Position numbers and translations under genes: made by a program
IMG/VR virus record: IMGVR_UViG_3300030329_000319
Location: 1-24,140 of that record
Strand: one strand, 5' to 3'
DNA: 24,140 bases
DNA from: a virus
Shown: in pieces, positions 1 to 7,785 of the stretch
Layout of the letters: every line of letters begins with the position of its first letter
Numbering within the stretch: the stretch's first letter is position 1
The notes under the pieces: generated by a model
The model's database searches: none
The model's input: the letters and a program-made list of their open reading frames with translations, nothing else
Told to the model about the DNA's origin: nothing

Positions 1-14
1 AAAATACATCATTT

Positions 15-1601
15 ATGGCTGGTCAAAGAGGAAAATTGGACCAAATGAGAGCAGAGAATAGGAAACCTACTTTTTATGATGCGATGAGGGGTATGTATTA
101 TAATCAGAAACCACCGATATTAGATGTTCCTGTATTGCCGATGCAAAGTGGCCCTGATAGTGGTCCAATTATGCCATCTAGAGATCTTTCAACAGGAATT
201 GAATCAATAACACAAAGTCAATCAATACCAGATGTGTTGAAAGATTTAGGAGAATATATTATGGACAAAATTGGCATAGGCAGTTTCGCCGATGGTGGAC
301 CTGTTCAGTATTTAAGGGGCGGTGGTCCGACTAAACGTACTAATGAAAGTAAATGGGATACTTGGATACCTGATAGTATTGAAAGTGTTACTAATGCAAT
401 TAAGAATTTAATTAGTCCTGTTAATAAAGCGAAAAGTGTTGATACAGGGTATGGAGATTTAACTAAGCCTGGTTCTGCTTTTCCTGGTTCTGATTTGAAT
501 TTTTCTGAACCTATTGTTAAGCAAGTTCCTAGAGGACCTGCATTTGAAAGAGGTGGTAGAGGCACACCTCCTTTGTCATCTATTGATACGGACATATTAG
601 ATATGCCAGCACCTATGGACATACAAAGTTTAGTAGGCGGTGGAAGAGGTGCAGACCCTAGAAATTTTATGCAAGGTAACGCAGGTCGTGGTGACGATCC
701 AAGAAAATTTATGTATCAGGGCGATGCAGGTCGTGGGGGAGATCCTAGAGATTTTATGTATCAAGGTGATGCTGGTCGTGGAAGTGACCCTAGAGATTTT
801 ATGACTGAACCTTTAATATCTTCTGTGCAAGATCAAGAGCCTTTAGGCTCTGGTATGCAGTCAGGTCAAACACCTCCTGAAATTGGTGGCATTGGTTTAG
901 GTTCTGGAATAGCTTCTGTTGATCCAGCAAGTACTGGAGTTAGAGCAAATGTACAATCTGGTAGTGGAGCAGATTTTGACCAACCAATTACTTTGCCTGG
1001 TGCTAGACCTGAGAATATGACTCAAATTGGTGGTTATAATGATAGAACAGGTTGGATGGATCAAATATCTAGGGGCAATACTATAGATCCTGTAAGTGGT
1101 TATCCATATTCTATAATGATATCTGCAAGTCGTGTGGGTATGACTCCAGAACAATACTCTAATTTAAGTTTTGGCGAAAAAAGGGATTTATTTCCTAGAG
1201 AAATGGAAGTTCAAAGAGCAGATATGGCTTATGGATTGCGTAAACACGCAACTGCTTTAAAGAATTTTGATTTTACAGCCCCAGTTGATAATTATGGTGC
1301 AATGTCACAAGGTAGAGAGGGTTCTACTTATAGAGGACCTATTAATACTGGTGGAGGTAACTTTTTTCAGGAAATGATTGATAAAATTATTCCTCCTTCT
1401 GAAGATGTTGAAGAAGTTCCAACACCTACTCCAACTGCAACTGGTGGGTATACTTGCCCTGATGGATGGTTATACGATGCTAATACAAATTCTTGTGTAA
1501 AGCAGGGTAAAGGTTTTGGTGGTCAAGGTATGAATATGGGTGGAGCCGTAAGTCCTAGTTTAAATAACGCTGTGGACAATTTCATACAAGCTTTTGCGTA
1601 A
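15..1601 (+). CDS. Glycine-rich repeat protein, probable virion-associated protein (function unknown)
   Basis: A 528-residue reading from the ATG at 15. The frame stays open to the window edge and no Shine-Dalgarno precedes the ATG, so the true start may lie upstream. The product is rich in Gly, Pro and Asp and looks largely disordered. Residues about 210-263 carry four imperfect copies of a 14-15 residue unit (core GRGxDPRxFM). Near the C-terminus (about 479-497) is a small two-cysteine motif, CPDGWLYDANTNSCV, of a kind often seen in extracellular or virion proteins. The last residues, SPSLNNAVDNFIQAFA, look like a short amphipathic helix. It sits directly before the terminase with a 3-nt gap. 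No enzymatic motif is visible. An internal virion or tail-associated protein is inference from position and composition only. Confidence 0.72.
   Translation: MAGQRGKLDQMRAENRKPTFYDAMRGMYYNQKPPILDVPVLPMQSGPDSGPIMPSRDLSTGIESITQSQSIPDVLKDLGEYIMDKIGIGSFADGGPVQYLRGGGPTKRTNESKWDTWIPDSIESVTNAIKNLISPVNKAKSVDTGYGDLTKPGSAFPGSDLNFSEPIVKQVPRGPAFERGGRGTPPLSSIDTDILDMPAPMDIQSLVGGGRGADPRNFMQGNAGRGDDPRKFMYQGDAGRGGDPRDFMYQGDAGRGSDPRDFMTEPLISSVQDQEPLGSGMQSGQTPPEIGGIGLGSGIASVDPASTGVRANVQSGSGADFDQPITLPGARPENMTQIGGYNDRTGWMDQISRGNTIDPVSGYPYSIMISASRVGMTPEQYSNLSFGEKRDLFPREMEVQRADMAYGLRKHATALKNFDFTAPVDNYGAMSQGREGSTYRGPINTGGGNFFQEMIDKIIPPSEDVEEVPTPTPTATGGYTCPDGWLYDANTNSCVKQGKGFGGQGMNMGGAVSPSLNNAVDNFIQAFA
642..803 (+). 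repeat. Tandem 45-nt coding repeat (GRGxDPRxFM units)
   Basis: Four consecutive units starting near 642, 684, 729 and 774 encode GRGADPRNFM, GRGDDPRKFM, GRGGDPRDFM and GRGSDPRDFM, joined by YQGDA-like linkers. The first unit is one codon shorter than the 45-nt units and the last lacks the linker. Synonymous differences between copies indicate that the repeat is kept at protein level and is not a very recent duplication. Confidence 0.85.
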
Positions 1602-1604
1602 TGT

Positions 1605-3092
1605 ATGAAAGATCTTCCTAATATAGAAGGTTTAGAGGATTACCTTACAGACGATGAGTTAACCAAACTTGCTCCTATGTTGGAGCGTCTTTCTACTTTA
1701 GATAATAGGCAGAAAAAGCACGATAATTTTCTTAATTTTGTAAAGACTGTGTGGCCTCAGTTTATTGAGGGGTCACATCACAAGATTTATGCTCAGAAGT
1801 TGCAAGATGTAGCAGATGGTAAAATTAAGCGTTTGATTATTAATATGCCTCCTAGACATACGAAGTCAGAATTTGCGTCTTATTTGTTTCCAGCGTGGCT
1901 TATGGGCAGAGATTCGTCAAAAAAGATTATTCAGGCAACGCACACGGCAGAATTGGCTGTGGGTTTTGGTAGAAAAGTTAAAAACCTTATTGATAGCGAG
2001 GATTTTAGAGATGTTTTCCCAAATGTTAAATTGGCGACAGACGCAAAAGCGAGTGGAAGATGGTCAACCTCTGGCGGTGGAGAGTATTATGCTGTGGGGG
2101 TTGGTGGTGCTCTTGCTGGTCGTGGTGCTGACTTATGTATTATTGATGACCCTGTATCTGAGCAAGATGCACTAAGTCCTACTGCTTTAGATCATATTTA
2201 TGAATGGTATACGTCTGGACCAAGACAAAGACTTCAGCCAGGTGGAGCTTTAATAATTGTTATGACACGTTGGAGTATTCGTGATTTAACGGCAAAAGTT
2301 TTACACAAACAAAGCGAGTCAGGGGCAGATAAGTGGGAAGTTGTGGAATTTCCTGCAATTATGCCTTCTGGCAAACCATTATGGCCTGAGTTCTGGAGTT
2401 TAGAAGAACTTGAGGGTGTTAAGGCTTCTATTCCTGTATCAAAATGGAACTCTCAGTATATGCAGAACCCTACTGCTGAAGAGGGTGCTATTATTAAGCG
2501 AGAATGGTGGCAAAAATGGGAAAAACTAGACCCTCCGACTTGTGATTACATTATTCAGAGTTACGATACGGCATTTAGTAAGTCTGATAGGGCTGACTAC
2601 AGTGCTATTACGACTTGGGGTATATTCCAACCTGAAGAAGGTGGGGCAGATGCAATTATTTTGTTAGATGCTGTAAGAGGACGTTGGGATTTTCCAGAAT
2701 TAAAGAATATTGCCTATGAATTGCACGATAAATACGACCCAGATATGATTTTAATAGAGCAAAAAGCAAGTGGTATGCCCTTGTCACAAGAGCTTATTCG
2801 TATGGGTATTCCTGTTACTCCATTCACTCCAAGTAGGGGTGCAGATAAATTTACGAGAATGAACGCTTGCTCTCCAGTGTTCGAAAGTGGTATGGTATGG
2901 TGTCCTGACACCAAATTTGCAGAAGAGGTGGTCGAAGAATGTGCTGCTTTCCCAAATGGGGAACATGATGACTTGGCAGATAGCATGACTCAGGCTATAC
3001 TGCGATTTAGACAGGGGGGGTTTATTATAACCCCAGACGATTATGATGAAGACGAAGAAAAGTTATGGCGTGGTAAAAGAGAGTATTATTAG
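1605..3092 (+). CDS. terL: Terminase large subunit (packaging ATPase/nuclease)
   Basis: At 495 residues this is a usual length for a two-domain large terminase, the motor that drives DNA into the prohead through the portal and cuts it. The ATPase domain shows a Walker A variant PPRHTKSE at 82-89 (Thr where most relatives have Gly), Walker B LCIIDD at 177-182 and the coupling motif MTRW at 220-223. The RNase H-like nuclease domain keeps its acidic residues: Asp321 in SYDTAFSKSDRADY, Glu385 in ILIEQKASG and Asp455/Asp456 in GEHDDLADS. It starts 3 nt after the previous stop and is probably translationally coupled to it. No small terminase is recognisable in the window. The identification is firm; the termini it makes (cos or headful) cannot be told from sequence alone. 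Confidence 0.97.
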   Translation: MKDLPNIEGLEDYLTDDELTKLAPMLERLSTLDNRQKKHDNFLNFVKTVWPQFIEGSHHKIYAQKLQDVADGKIKRLIINMPPRHTKSEFASYLFPAWLMGRDSSKKIIQATHTAELAVGFGRKVKNLIDSEDFRDVFPNVKLATDAKASGRWSTSGGGEYYAVGVGGALAGRGADLCIIDDPVSEQDALSPTALDHIYEWYTSGPRQRLQPGGALIIVMTRWSIRDLTAKVLHKQSESGADKWEVVEFPAIMPSGKPLWPEFWSLEELEGVKASIPVSKWNSQYMQNPTAEEGAIIKREWWQKWEKLDPPTCDYIIQSYDTAFSKSDRADYSAITTWGIFQPEEGGADAIILLDAVRGRWDFPELKNIAYELHDKYDPDMILIEQKASGMPLSQELIRMGIPVTPFTPSRGADKFTRMNACSPVFESGMVWCPDTKFAEEVVEECAAFPNGEHDDLADSMTQAILRFRQGGFIITPDDYDEDEEKLWRGKREYY

Positions 3093-3103
3093 GAGTTAGG
3101 TAA

Positions 3104-3532
3104 ATGTCATCAGCAAGTAAAATTGCATCAGGGTATTATAATTACAAAGGTTATCAAATATCAAAAATTCCTTCTGGCGAAAGAAATGCTGGTATGTGGT
3201 TAATTACACCACCTGATTCTTATGATCCATCCGATATAGTATTTTCTTTAAAAGAGGGTAAAGATTTGATAGATAAGTTTGATGCAGAAGGTTATTATAA
3301 AGGTGGTTCTGTTGGTGGTATAGGCCAATTTAGTGAGTTGGGGCATCCAAATGCTCTCCCTTCTTTTGTTGATGCTCCAACACCAGAAGAAGAAATAGAA
3401 AGTGCAATTCGTAGTGGTACGGCTTCTGATGAAGAATTTTTTGCACTTGCGAAAGCGAAACAGTCAAAAAGTCCAATAGCAAGACAGTTTCATATGGATA
3501 GGGCAAATAGAATAAGAATGGGGATTGTATAA
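3104..3532 (+). CDS. Small conserved-type phage protein between terL and portal (function unknown)
   Basis: 142 residues with an AGGAG at 3091-3095, 8 nt before the ATG. Its stop TAA shares one base with the portal ATG, so it belongs to the packaging operon. The first half (about 11-58) is compact and aromatic, with GYYNYKGYQISKI followed by WLITPP and a predicted helix ending in LIDKF. A glycine-rich linker (KGGSVGGIG, near 68-75) leads to an acidic stretch and a helical tail of the form DEEFFALAKAK. There are no cysteines, membrane segments or enzyme motifs. The place between terminase and portal is where some phages keep a small terminase or head-completion factor, but I see no helix-turn-helix to support a small terminase, so the role stays open. 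Confidence 0.8.
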   Translation: MSSASKIASGYYNYKGYQISKIPSGERNAGMWLITPPDSYDPSDIVFSLKEGKDLIDKFDAEGYYKGGSVGGIGQFSELGHPNALPSFVDAPTPEEEIESAIRSGTASDEEFFALAKAKQSKSPIARQFHMDRANRIRMGIV

Positions 3533-5985
3533 TGGCAGTTGAGAAGGATGCAGGGGCTGGAGGAGAATTGGGAAATGTCGTAAATGACGTATCTCCAGAA
3601 CTTGAACAGGCAGAAGTAGATTTAATTGAATTTGAACAACAGCAGAATATTACCGAATTTGATGATGGTAGTGTTGTTGTAGGAGAATATCAGGAAGAAA
3701 TGCCAATGGCTGAACAGCCAATGGATTTTAATTCCAATTTGGCTGATTTTGTTGAAGAAAGTGTATTAGGACCTATTTCTAACACTTTGCTTGGCGATAT
3801 TGATGATGACATATCTTCTCGTAAGGAATGGGAAGATAACTACAAAGATGGTTTGTCTTTTCTTGGCATGAAGCCAGAAGAAAGGATGCAACCATTTGAA
3901 GGAGCGTCTGGAGTAGTGCATCCATTGCTTGCAGAGTCTGTAACACAGTTTCAGGCACAAGCTTATCGTGAGATGTTACCTGCAGGAGGCCCTGTCCGTA
4001 CACAAATTATAGGTGCTGATAATCCTATGCTTTCTGCACAAGCAGAACGCATTAAAGAGTACATGAATTACCAGATTACTTACGAAATGGAAGAATACGA
4101 TCCAGAACTGGATCAGATGTTGTTCTATCTACCGATTGTAGGTTCTACATTTAAGAAAGTTTACTTTGATCCGTTGTTACAAAGGGCAGTAAGTAAGTTT
4201 GTTTATGCTGAAGATTTAATTGTTCCTTATGCTGCAACTGATTTGCTTACAAGTCCTAGAGTAACTCATGTTATTCGCATGAGTGAAAATGAAGTAAGAA
4301 AAATGCAGATCGCAGGTTTTTACCGTGATCTTGAATTGCCGTCTACTGCTTCCATTAACAATTTATCCCAAATACAAGAAACAGTAGACGACATACAGGG
4401 AACCCAACCTTCGAGCATAAGTGAGGAACTTACAATATATGAGGTGCATACAAACCTTGATATTGAAGGTTTTGAAGATATGGGTGCTGATGGAGAACCT
4501 TCTGGATTAAAATTACCGTATATCGTTACAATTCTTAAAGATACGAGTGAAATCCTTGCTATCCGTAGGAATTTTGATGAAGCCGATATATTAAAAAGAC
4601 AGAAGCAGTATTTCATACATTACAAATTTCTTCCTGGTCTTGGATTTTATGGATTTGGACTTACACACATGATTGGAGGACTTGCACAAGCTTCCACATC
4701 ATTACTACGACAACTTATTGATGCAGGTACTCTCTCCAATCTCCCTGCAGGTTTTAAGTCTCGTGGTGCTCGTATTCGTGATGAGGACAATCCAATCCAA
4801 CCAGGAGAATTTAGGGATATAGATGCGATAGGTGGTGATATTAGGGGTTCTCTAATGCCATTGCCGTTTAAAGAGCCTTCAGGAACTTTGTATAACCTTT
4901 TAGGTACTCTTGTTGATGCAGGTAGACGTTTTGCTTCAATGGCAGATATGAAAGTCGCTGAAATGGGTGGAGAACAGCCTGTAGGAACGACTATGGCTAT
5001 TATGGAGCGTGGCACAAAAGTCATGTCTGCAATACATAAGCGTCTGCATTACTCACAGAAGATGGAATTTAAACTTCTGGCAAGAATTTTTTCTGAAAAC
5101 CCTACACCATATCCATATATGGCAGCAGGTGGTCCTCCACAAATTAAAGCACAAGATTTTGACAATAGAATTGATGTATTACCAGTTAGCGACCCCAACA
5201 TATTCTCTATGTCACAGAGAATATCACTTGCTCAGACACAATTACAACTTGTGCAGTCAAATCCACAAGTACATGGCGGTCCACAAGGATTGTATCAAGC
5301 GTATCACAAAATGTATGAAGCATTAGGTGTTACGAATATTGAGGCAATACTTCCACCACCTCCTCAACCTATGCCTATGAACCCTGCAAAGGAGAATCAG
5401 GCGTTTTTAACAGGAGGAATGGCACAAGCATTTCCACAGCAAGACCATCAGGCTCATATTAAGGCTCACCTAGCCATAATGTCTACTCCTGTAGTCCAAG
5501 CTAACATGAATGTCATTTCAGCCGTACAAGGGCATATTCAAGAGCATATAGCCCTATTCTCAGAACAACAGGCTCAAGAGGAGATTATGGCGAATTTACC
5601 ACCTGAAGCACAACAGATGATGCAAACAAACCCTGAGTTTCAAGCAAAGATACAAGAGCAAGTTCAAAACATGGCTGCAAGTTTGGCGGCAGAAATGATT
5701 GAACAGTATGCTCAGAGTGTAACTCCTGAGTCTACGGAAGATCCACTTGTAACAATCAGGAAGCAGGAATTAGCACTGAAAGGTGCTGATATTGAGAGAA
5801 AGAAAGAAGAATTTGATAGATCTCAAGAATTTAACAGAGAGAAAGAGCGAAATGATGCTCTTTTCGAGCAAAAACGTGTTGAAATTCAAGAAGAAGCTCT
5901 TGAAGATAAAACTCGTGTTGCAGAAGAGAGGATACAAACGCAGCGTGATATTGCTGCAATGAACAATTTAGCAAGGAGGCAATAA
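3532..5985 (+). CDS. Portal (head-tail connector) protein
   Basis: 817 residues. It would form the ring at the capsid vertex through which DNA enters and leaves. An acidic N-terminal extension (1-100, rich in Glu/Asp) is followed by the portal-type segment PFEGASGVVHPLLAESVTQF at 121-140 and AYREMLPAGGPVRTQIIG, typical of large portals of marine short-tailed phages. A Pro-rich linker, PPPPQPMP, lies near 607-614. The final 75-80 residues (from about 740) are highly charged and predicted to form a long coiled coil like the barrel helix of podovirus portals. The ATG overlaps the previous stop by one base, and the stop overlaps the next ATG the same way. Size and place directly after terminase support the call; a fusion with an extra C-terminal barrel or ejection domain is possible. 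Confidence 0.92.
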   Translation: MAVEKDAGAGGELGNVVNDVSPELEQAEVDLIEFEQQQNITEFDDGSVVVGEYQEEMPMAEQPMDFNSNLADFVEESVLGPISNTLLGDIDDDISSRKEWEDNYKDGLSFLGMKPEERMQPFEGASGVVHPLLAESVTQFQAQAYREMLPAGGPVRTQIIGADNPMLSAQAERIKEYMNYQITYEMEEYDPELDQMLFYLPIVGSTFKKVYFDPLLQRAVSKFVYAEDLIVPYAATDLLTSPRVTHVIRMSENEVRKMQIAGFYRDLELPSTASINNLSQIQETVDDIQGTQPSSISEELTIYEVHTNLDIEGFEDMGADGEPSGLKLPYIVTILKDTSEILAIRRNFDEADILKRQKQYFIHYKFLPGLGFYGFGLTHMIGGLAQASTSLLRQLIDAGTLSNLPAGFKSRGARIRDEDNPIQPGEFRDIDAIGGDIRGSLMPLPFKEPSGTLYNLLGTLVDAGRRFASMADMKVAEMGGEQPVGTTMAIMERGTKVMSAIHKRLHYSQKMEFKLLARIFSENPTPYPYMAAGGPPQIKAQDFDNRIDVLPVSDPNIFSMSQRISLAQTQLQLVQSNPQVHGGPQGLYQAYHKMYEALGVTNIEAILPPPPQPMPMNPAKENQAFLTGGMAQAFPQQDHQAHIKAHLAIMSTPVVQANMNVISAVQGHIQEHIALFSEQQAQEEIMANLPPEAQQMMQTNPEFQAKIQEQVQNMAASLAAEMIEQYAQSVTPESTEDPLVTIRKQELALKGADIERKKEEFDRSQEFNREKERNDALFEQKRVEIQEEALEDKTRVAEERIQTQRDIAAMNNLARRQ

Positions 5986-6221
5986 TGTCATCATCAGTAT
6001 ACGAAAAAATCGCTAAACAAATGAAAGAAGCGAAAATTATGCGTAGAGAAGCTATAAATAAGGCGAAAGAAGCTGCAGAAACCGTTATGGTTCGTGCCAG
6101 AACTGCCGCTGGTCATTATGTAGCTGATAATCCAGATACGCCTGAAAATGAAGCTTGGGAAGAAAAGCCTAAAGCCGAAGTTAAGAAAAAAACAACAAAG
6201 AAAGCTAAGAAGAAGAGTTGA
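5985..6221 (+). CDS. Small Lys-rich protein (function unknown)
   Basis: 78 residues, starting at an ATG that overlaps the portal stop (TAATG). The N-terminal two thirds is a predicted amphipathic helix (KIAKQMKEAKIMRREAINKA), then comes a short acidic stretch (DNPDTPENEAWEEK), and the tail is almost pure Lys/Thr/Ala (KKKTTKKAKKK). Such tails occur in nucleic-acid-binding proteins, so a DNA-condensing or packaging accessory role is possible. No known domain is recognised. The A-rich end of the gene also supplies the purine-rich ribosome binding region for the next gene. Confidence 0.8.
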   Translation: MSSSVYEKIAKQMKEAKIMRREAINKAKEAAETVMVRARTAAGHYVADNPDTPENEAWEEKPKAEVKKKTTKKAKKKS

Positions 6222-6409
6222 CAAAACCAACAGTAAATTCCCTTAACCAAGAGATACACTCTCTTGATTCACGCACTACTCGCCTCGAAACTGAAGCCGA
6301 TATTCAGTTCAGGGATTTGTTTAATCGTGTTAAGCGGCTTGAATCTATCATGCTTGCTTCTACTGGTGCTACTCTTCTTTTATTAATAAGCATAGTTATA
6401 CGGATGTAA
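6218..6409 (+). CDS. Small coiled-coil protein with C-terminal membrane anchor (XhlA-like architecture)
   Basis: 63 residues from a TTG at 6218 that overlaps the previous TGA (TTGA), with the purine run AGAAGAAGAG just upstream. Residues 5-45 have heptad-like spacing (LNQEIHSLDSRTTRLETEAD, then FRDLFNRVKRLE), and residues 45-62 are hydrophobic (LASTGATLLLLISIVI). This coil-plus-tail-anchor layout matches small phage lysis-associated proteins of the haemolysin XhlA type, but that is a match of architecture, not clear homology. It begins a run of small membrane proteins ahead of the holin and endolysin. A non-ATG start and short length keep confidence moderate. Confidence 0.66.
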   Translation: MTKPTVNSLNQEIHSLDSRTTRLETEADIQFRDLFNRVKRLESIMLASTGATLLLLISIVIRM

Positions 6410-6410
6410 G

Positions 6411-6899
6411 ATGGACCCTCTCACTATAAGTGCGGCTATCTCAACTGCGACTGCCGCATTTGGGGGAATAAAGAAAGCCTTTATGGCAGGTCGAGAACTG
6501 GAAAGTATGACGGCTGATTTGAGTCGTTGGATGGGAGCAGTTTCAGACGTATCGAATATAGAAAAAAGAGCAAAGAACCCTAGTTTATTTTCTAAAGTAT
6601 TTAATGGACAAAGTATAGAGCAGGAAGCTATCGAAGCTTTCGCTGCCAAAAAAAAATTACAACAGCAGCGTGACGAACTCAAAACCTTCATAATGTTCGC
6701 TCATGGAACCGCAGCTTGGGAAGAATTAATTCAGATGGAGGGCCAAATTCGTAAGCGTAGACAGAAGGAAATTTATGAAGCACAAGAACGTAAAGAAAAA
6801 ATTATATTCTGGACTATTGTCATCTGTACCTTTGGTATCGGCTTTGTTGTCCTCCTTGCTTTTGCTTACGGTCTCTTCTTGCTTGACAGAAGCTCATGA
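6411..6899 (+). CDS. Helical protein with C-terminal transmembrane segment
   Basis: 162 residues. The N-terminus (1-25) is Ala/Gly-rich and weakly hydrophobic, 60-130 is a charged helical region (KKKLQQQRDEL, then QIRKRRQKEIYEAQERKEK), and 131-157 is one strong membrane span. The strongly basic stretch just before the span predicts an N-in topology with only a few residues outside. Codons 122-162 are read a second time in the +1 frame as the start of the next gene, including all of the membrane span. The role is unknown. Lysis accessory protein, superinfection-exclusion factor or minor virion protein are all possible. It is not a classical inner-membrane spanin, which has its span at the N-terminus. 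Confidence 0.84.
   Translation: MDPLTISAAISTATAAFGGIKKAFMAGRELESMTADLSRWMGAVSDVSNIEKRAKNPSLFSKVFNGQSIEQEAIEAFAAKKKLQQQRDELKTFIMFAHGTAAWEELIQMEGQIRKRRQKEIYEAQERKEKIIFWTIVICTFGIGFVVLLAFAYGLFLLDRSS
6763..6770 (+). promoter_or_regulatory. Internal ribosome binding site for the out-of-frame gene at 6775
   Basis: AGAAGGAA lies inside the preceding gene, with the ATG at 6775 4-5 nt downstream. Because it sits within coding sequence of another frame, it is the main signal that the overlapping frame is translated in its own right. Confidence 0.65.
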
Positions 6900-7161
6900 G
6901 CACAAATTTCAACCTACGTTAAATAATGGACATTTAACGATATGCAGATTAAAAAAGATAGAGAAAGCACATCAGAACGCAAATGGCAGAAGTGCTCATG
7001 CGTGGTGGTGTCTTTACGAAGGAGCAAATGGTAGTGGATTTCTTGAACTGGTTGATTCGTATGATTTATGCCCTAAAGAAGTTGTTTGCCCCTATGACCC
7101 CAAGGATAAACCCCCTAATATAAAAGATATGCTCAATGCAATGAAGGAGGCATTTAAATGA
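6775..7161 (+). CDS. Exported cysteine-containing protein, probable lipoprotein, overlapping the upstream gene out of frame
   Basis: 128 residues. The first 125 nt overlap the gene ending at 6899 in a different frame. A basic N-region (MKHKNVKKK) is followed by a hydrophobic core (13-33) and the lipobox-like VSSC at 33-36, so Cys36 could be the lipidated residue; signal peptidase I cleavage after TEA (Ala40) is an alternative. The mature part has four more cysteines (57, 79, 99, 105) in the contexts TICRL, AWWCLYEG and DLCPKEVVCP, suiting two disulfides in an oxidising compartment. The stop TGA overlaps the next ATG (ATGA). An embedded lipoprotein recalls the Rz/Rz1 arrangement, but this one lacks the Pro-rich outer spanin character and its partner has the opposite membrane layout. 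It could act in lysis or at the host envelope; the function is unknown. Confidence 0.8.
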   Translation: MKHKNVKKKLYSGLLSSVPLVSALLSSLLLLTVSSCLTEAHEHKFQPTLNNGHLTICRLKKIEKAHQNANGRSAHAWWCLYEGANGSGFLELVDSYDLCPKEVVCPYDPKDKPPNIKDMLNAMKEAFK

Positions 7162-7493
7162 GTCAAAAAAAATTTCAAAAAGGCACTAAATTCTCAGAAT
7201 ATGACCTAGACGGTGACGGAATAATTACAGATAAAGAGATAGAACAAGAAGAAAGAATGATCCGTGTTCGTGACATGGATAAGATGGCAGATCAGCAACG
7301 ATATATCTGTTGGGTTTCTTCTATTACGTCCATAGGGCTGATATTACTGGCTATGTCGCCTGTTATTCCTGATTCACGAATTGAGATGGTCACTGCTTTA
7401 TTAAGCACTTATGTAGTGGCTAATCTTGGAATTGTGTCAGTATTTATGGGTGCTACTGCTTGGACACGAGCAAAAGAGAATGGAAAAGGTTAA
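7158..7493 (+). CDS. Two-TM membrane protein with a canonical EF-hand loop
   Basis: 111 residues. Residues 16-27, DLDGDGIITDKE, give a complete 12-residue EF-hand loop with D at 1, 3 and 5, G at 6, I at 8 and E at 12, so calcium binding is chemically plausible. Two membrane spans follow at about 49-69 and 79-101, with a short basic C-terminus (TRAKENGKG). The ATG overlaps the upstream TGA, and the stop lies 14 nt inside the next gene. Small TM proteins beside endolysin and nuclease genes are often holins or antiholins. A calcium-responsive holin-like role is inference, and a single EF-hand may be structural only. Confidence 0.88.
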   Translation: MSQKKFQKGTKFSEYDLDGDGIITDKEIEQEERMIRVRDMDKMADQQRYICWVSSITSIGLILLAMSPVIPDSRIEMVTALLSTYVVANLGIVSVFMGATAWTRAKENGKG

Positions 7494-7785
7494 CGATAAA
7501 CCCCAAAAGCTTAACTTTCAATCAATAGCATTAGGAGTTTATCTTTTTATATGTTTATTTGATTTTGTGCTTGTACCTGTCTGGTATGGTTTTAACAGAC
7601 CTGAAATATCAAGTTTTATAGCGACAATGAACACAATGGAAGATACCCAACTTCAAATGGAACTTATGAGAAAGATGACCGACCACCATAATCCTTACAC
7701 ATTAATGGGTGGGGGCTTGTTTCATTTGTCGTTTGGAGCCATATTAACAGGAAGTGTTTTAAATAGAAAAAATAAGGAGGAGTGA
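7480..7785 (+). CDS. Small two-TM membrane protein, holin-like
   Basis: 101 residues from the ATG at 7480, which overlaps the preceding gene by 14 nt. An in-frame TTG further upstream (7426) would add an unsupported leader inside the neighbouring gene. Hydrophobic segments lie at about 15-36 (containing LFICLFDFVLVPVWYGF) and 74-94 (LMGGGLFHLSFGAILTGSVL), joined by a polar Met-rich helix, and the C-terminus is charged (NRKNKEE). This is the size and layout of class II holins. No strong Shine-Dalgarno is visible, so translation is probably coupled to the EF-hand gene. The two may be a holin/antiholin pair or parts of one membrane complex; that is inference. Confidence 0.8.
   Translation: MEKVNDKPQKLNFQSIALGVYLFICLFDFVLVPVWYGFNRPEISSFIATMNTMEDTQLQMELMRKMTDHHNPYTLMGGGLFHLSFGAILTGSVLNRKNKEE

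Noticed and set aside
305-622. Reading frame of 105 codons on the - strand within the first gene
   Set aside because: Lies entirely inside a well-supported + strand gene, has no ribosome site and no recognisable product; all convincing genes are on the + strand.
5009-5326. Second + strand frame of 105 codons inside the portal gene
   Set aside because: No Shine-Dalgarno, no domain, His/Tyr/Leu-rich translation typical of an out-of-frame reading. It lacks the signals seen for the overlapping gene at 6775.
6411-7161. Classical Rz/Rz1 spanin pair
   Set aside because: The first protein has its membrane span at the C-terminus instead of the N-terminus and the second is not a short Pro-rich lipoprotein; only the nested arrangement is similar.
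7426-7479. Longer N-terminus for the 2-TM protein from TTG at 7426
   Set aside because: The extra residues only reread the TM segment of the neighbouring gene, with no ribosome site; the ATG at 7480 gives a normal holin-like start.
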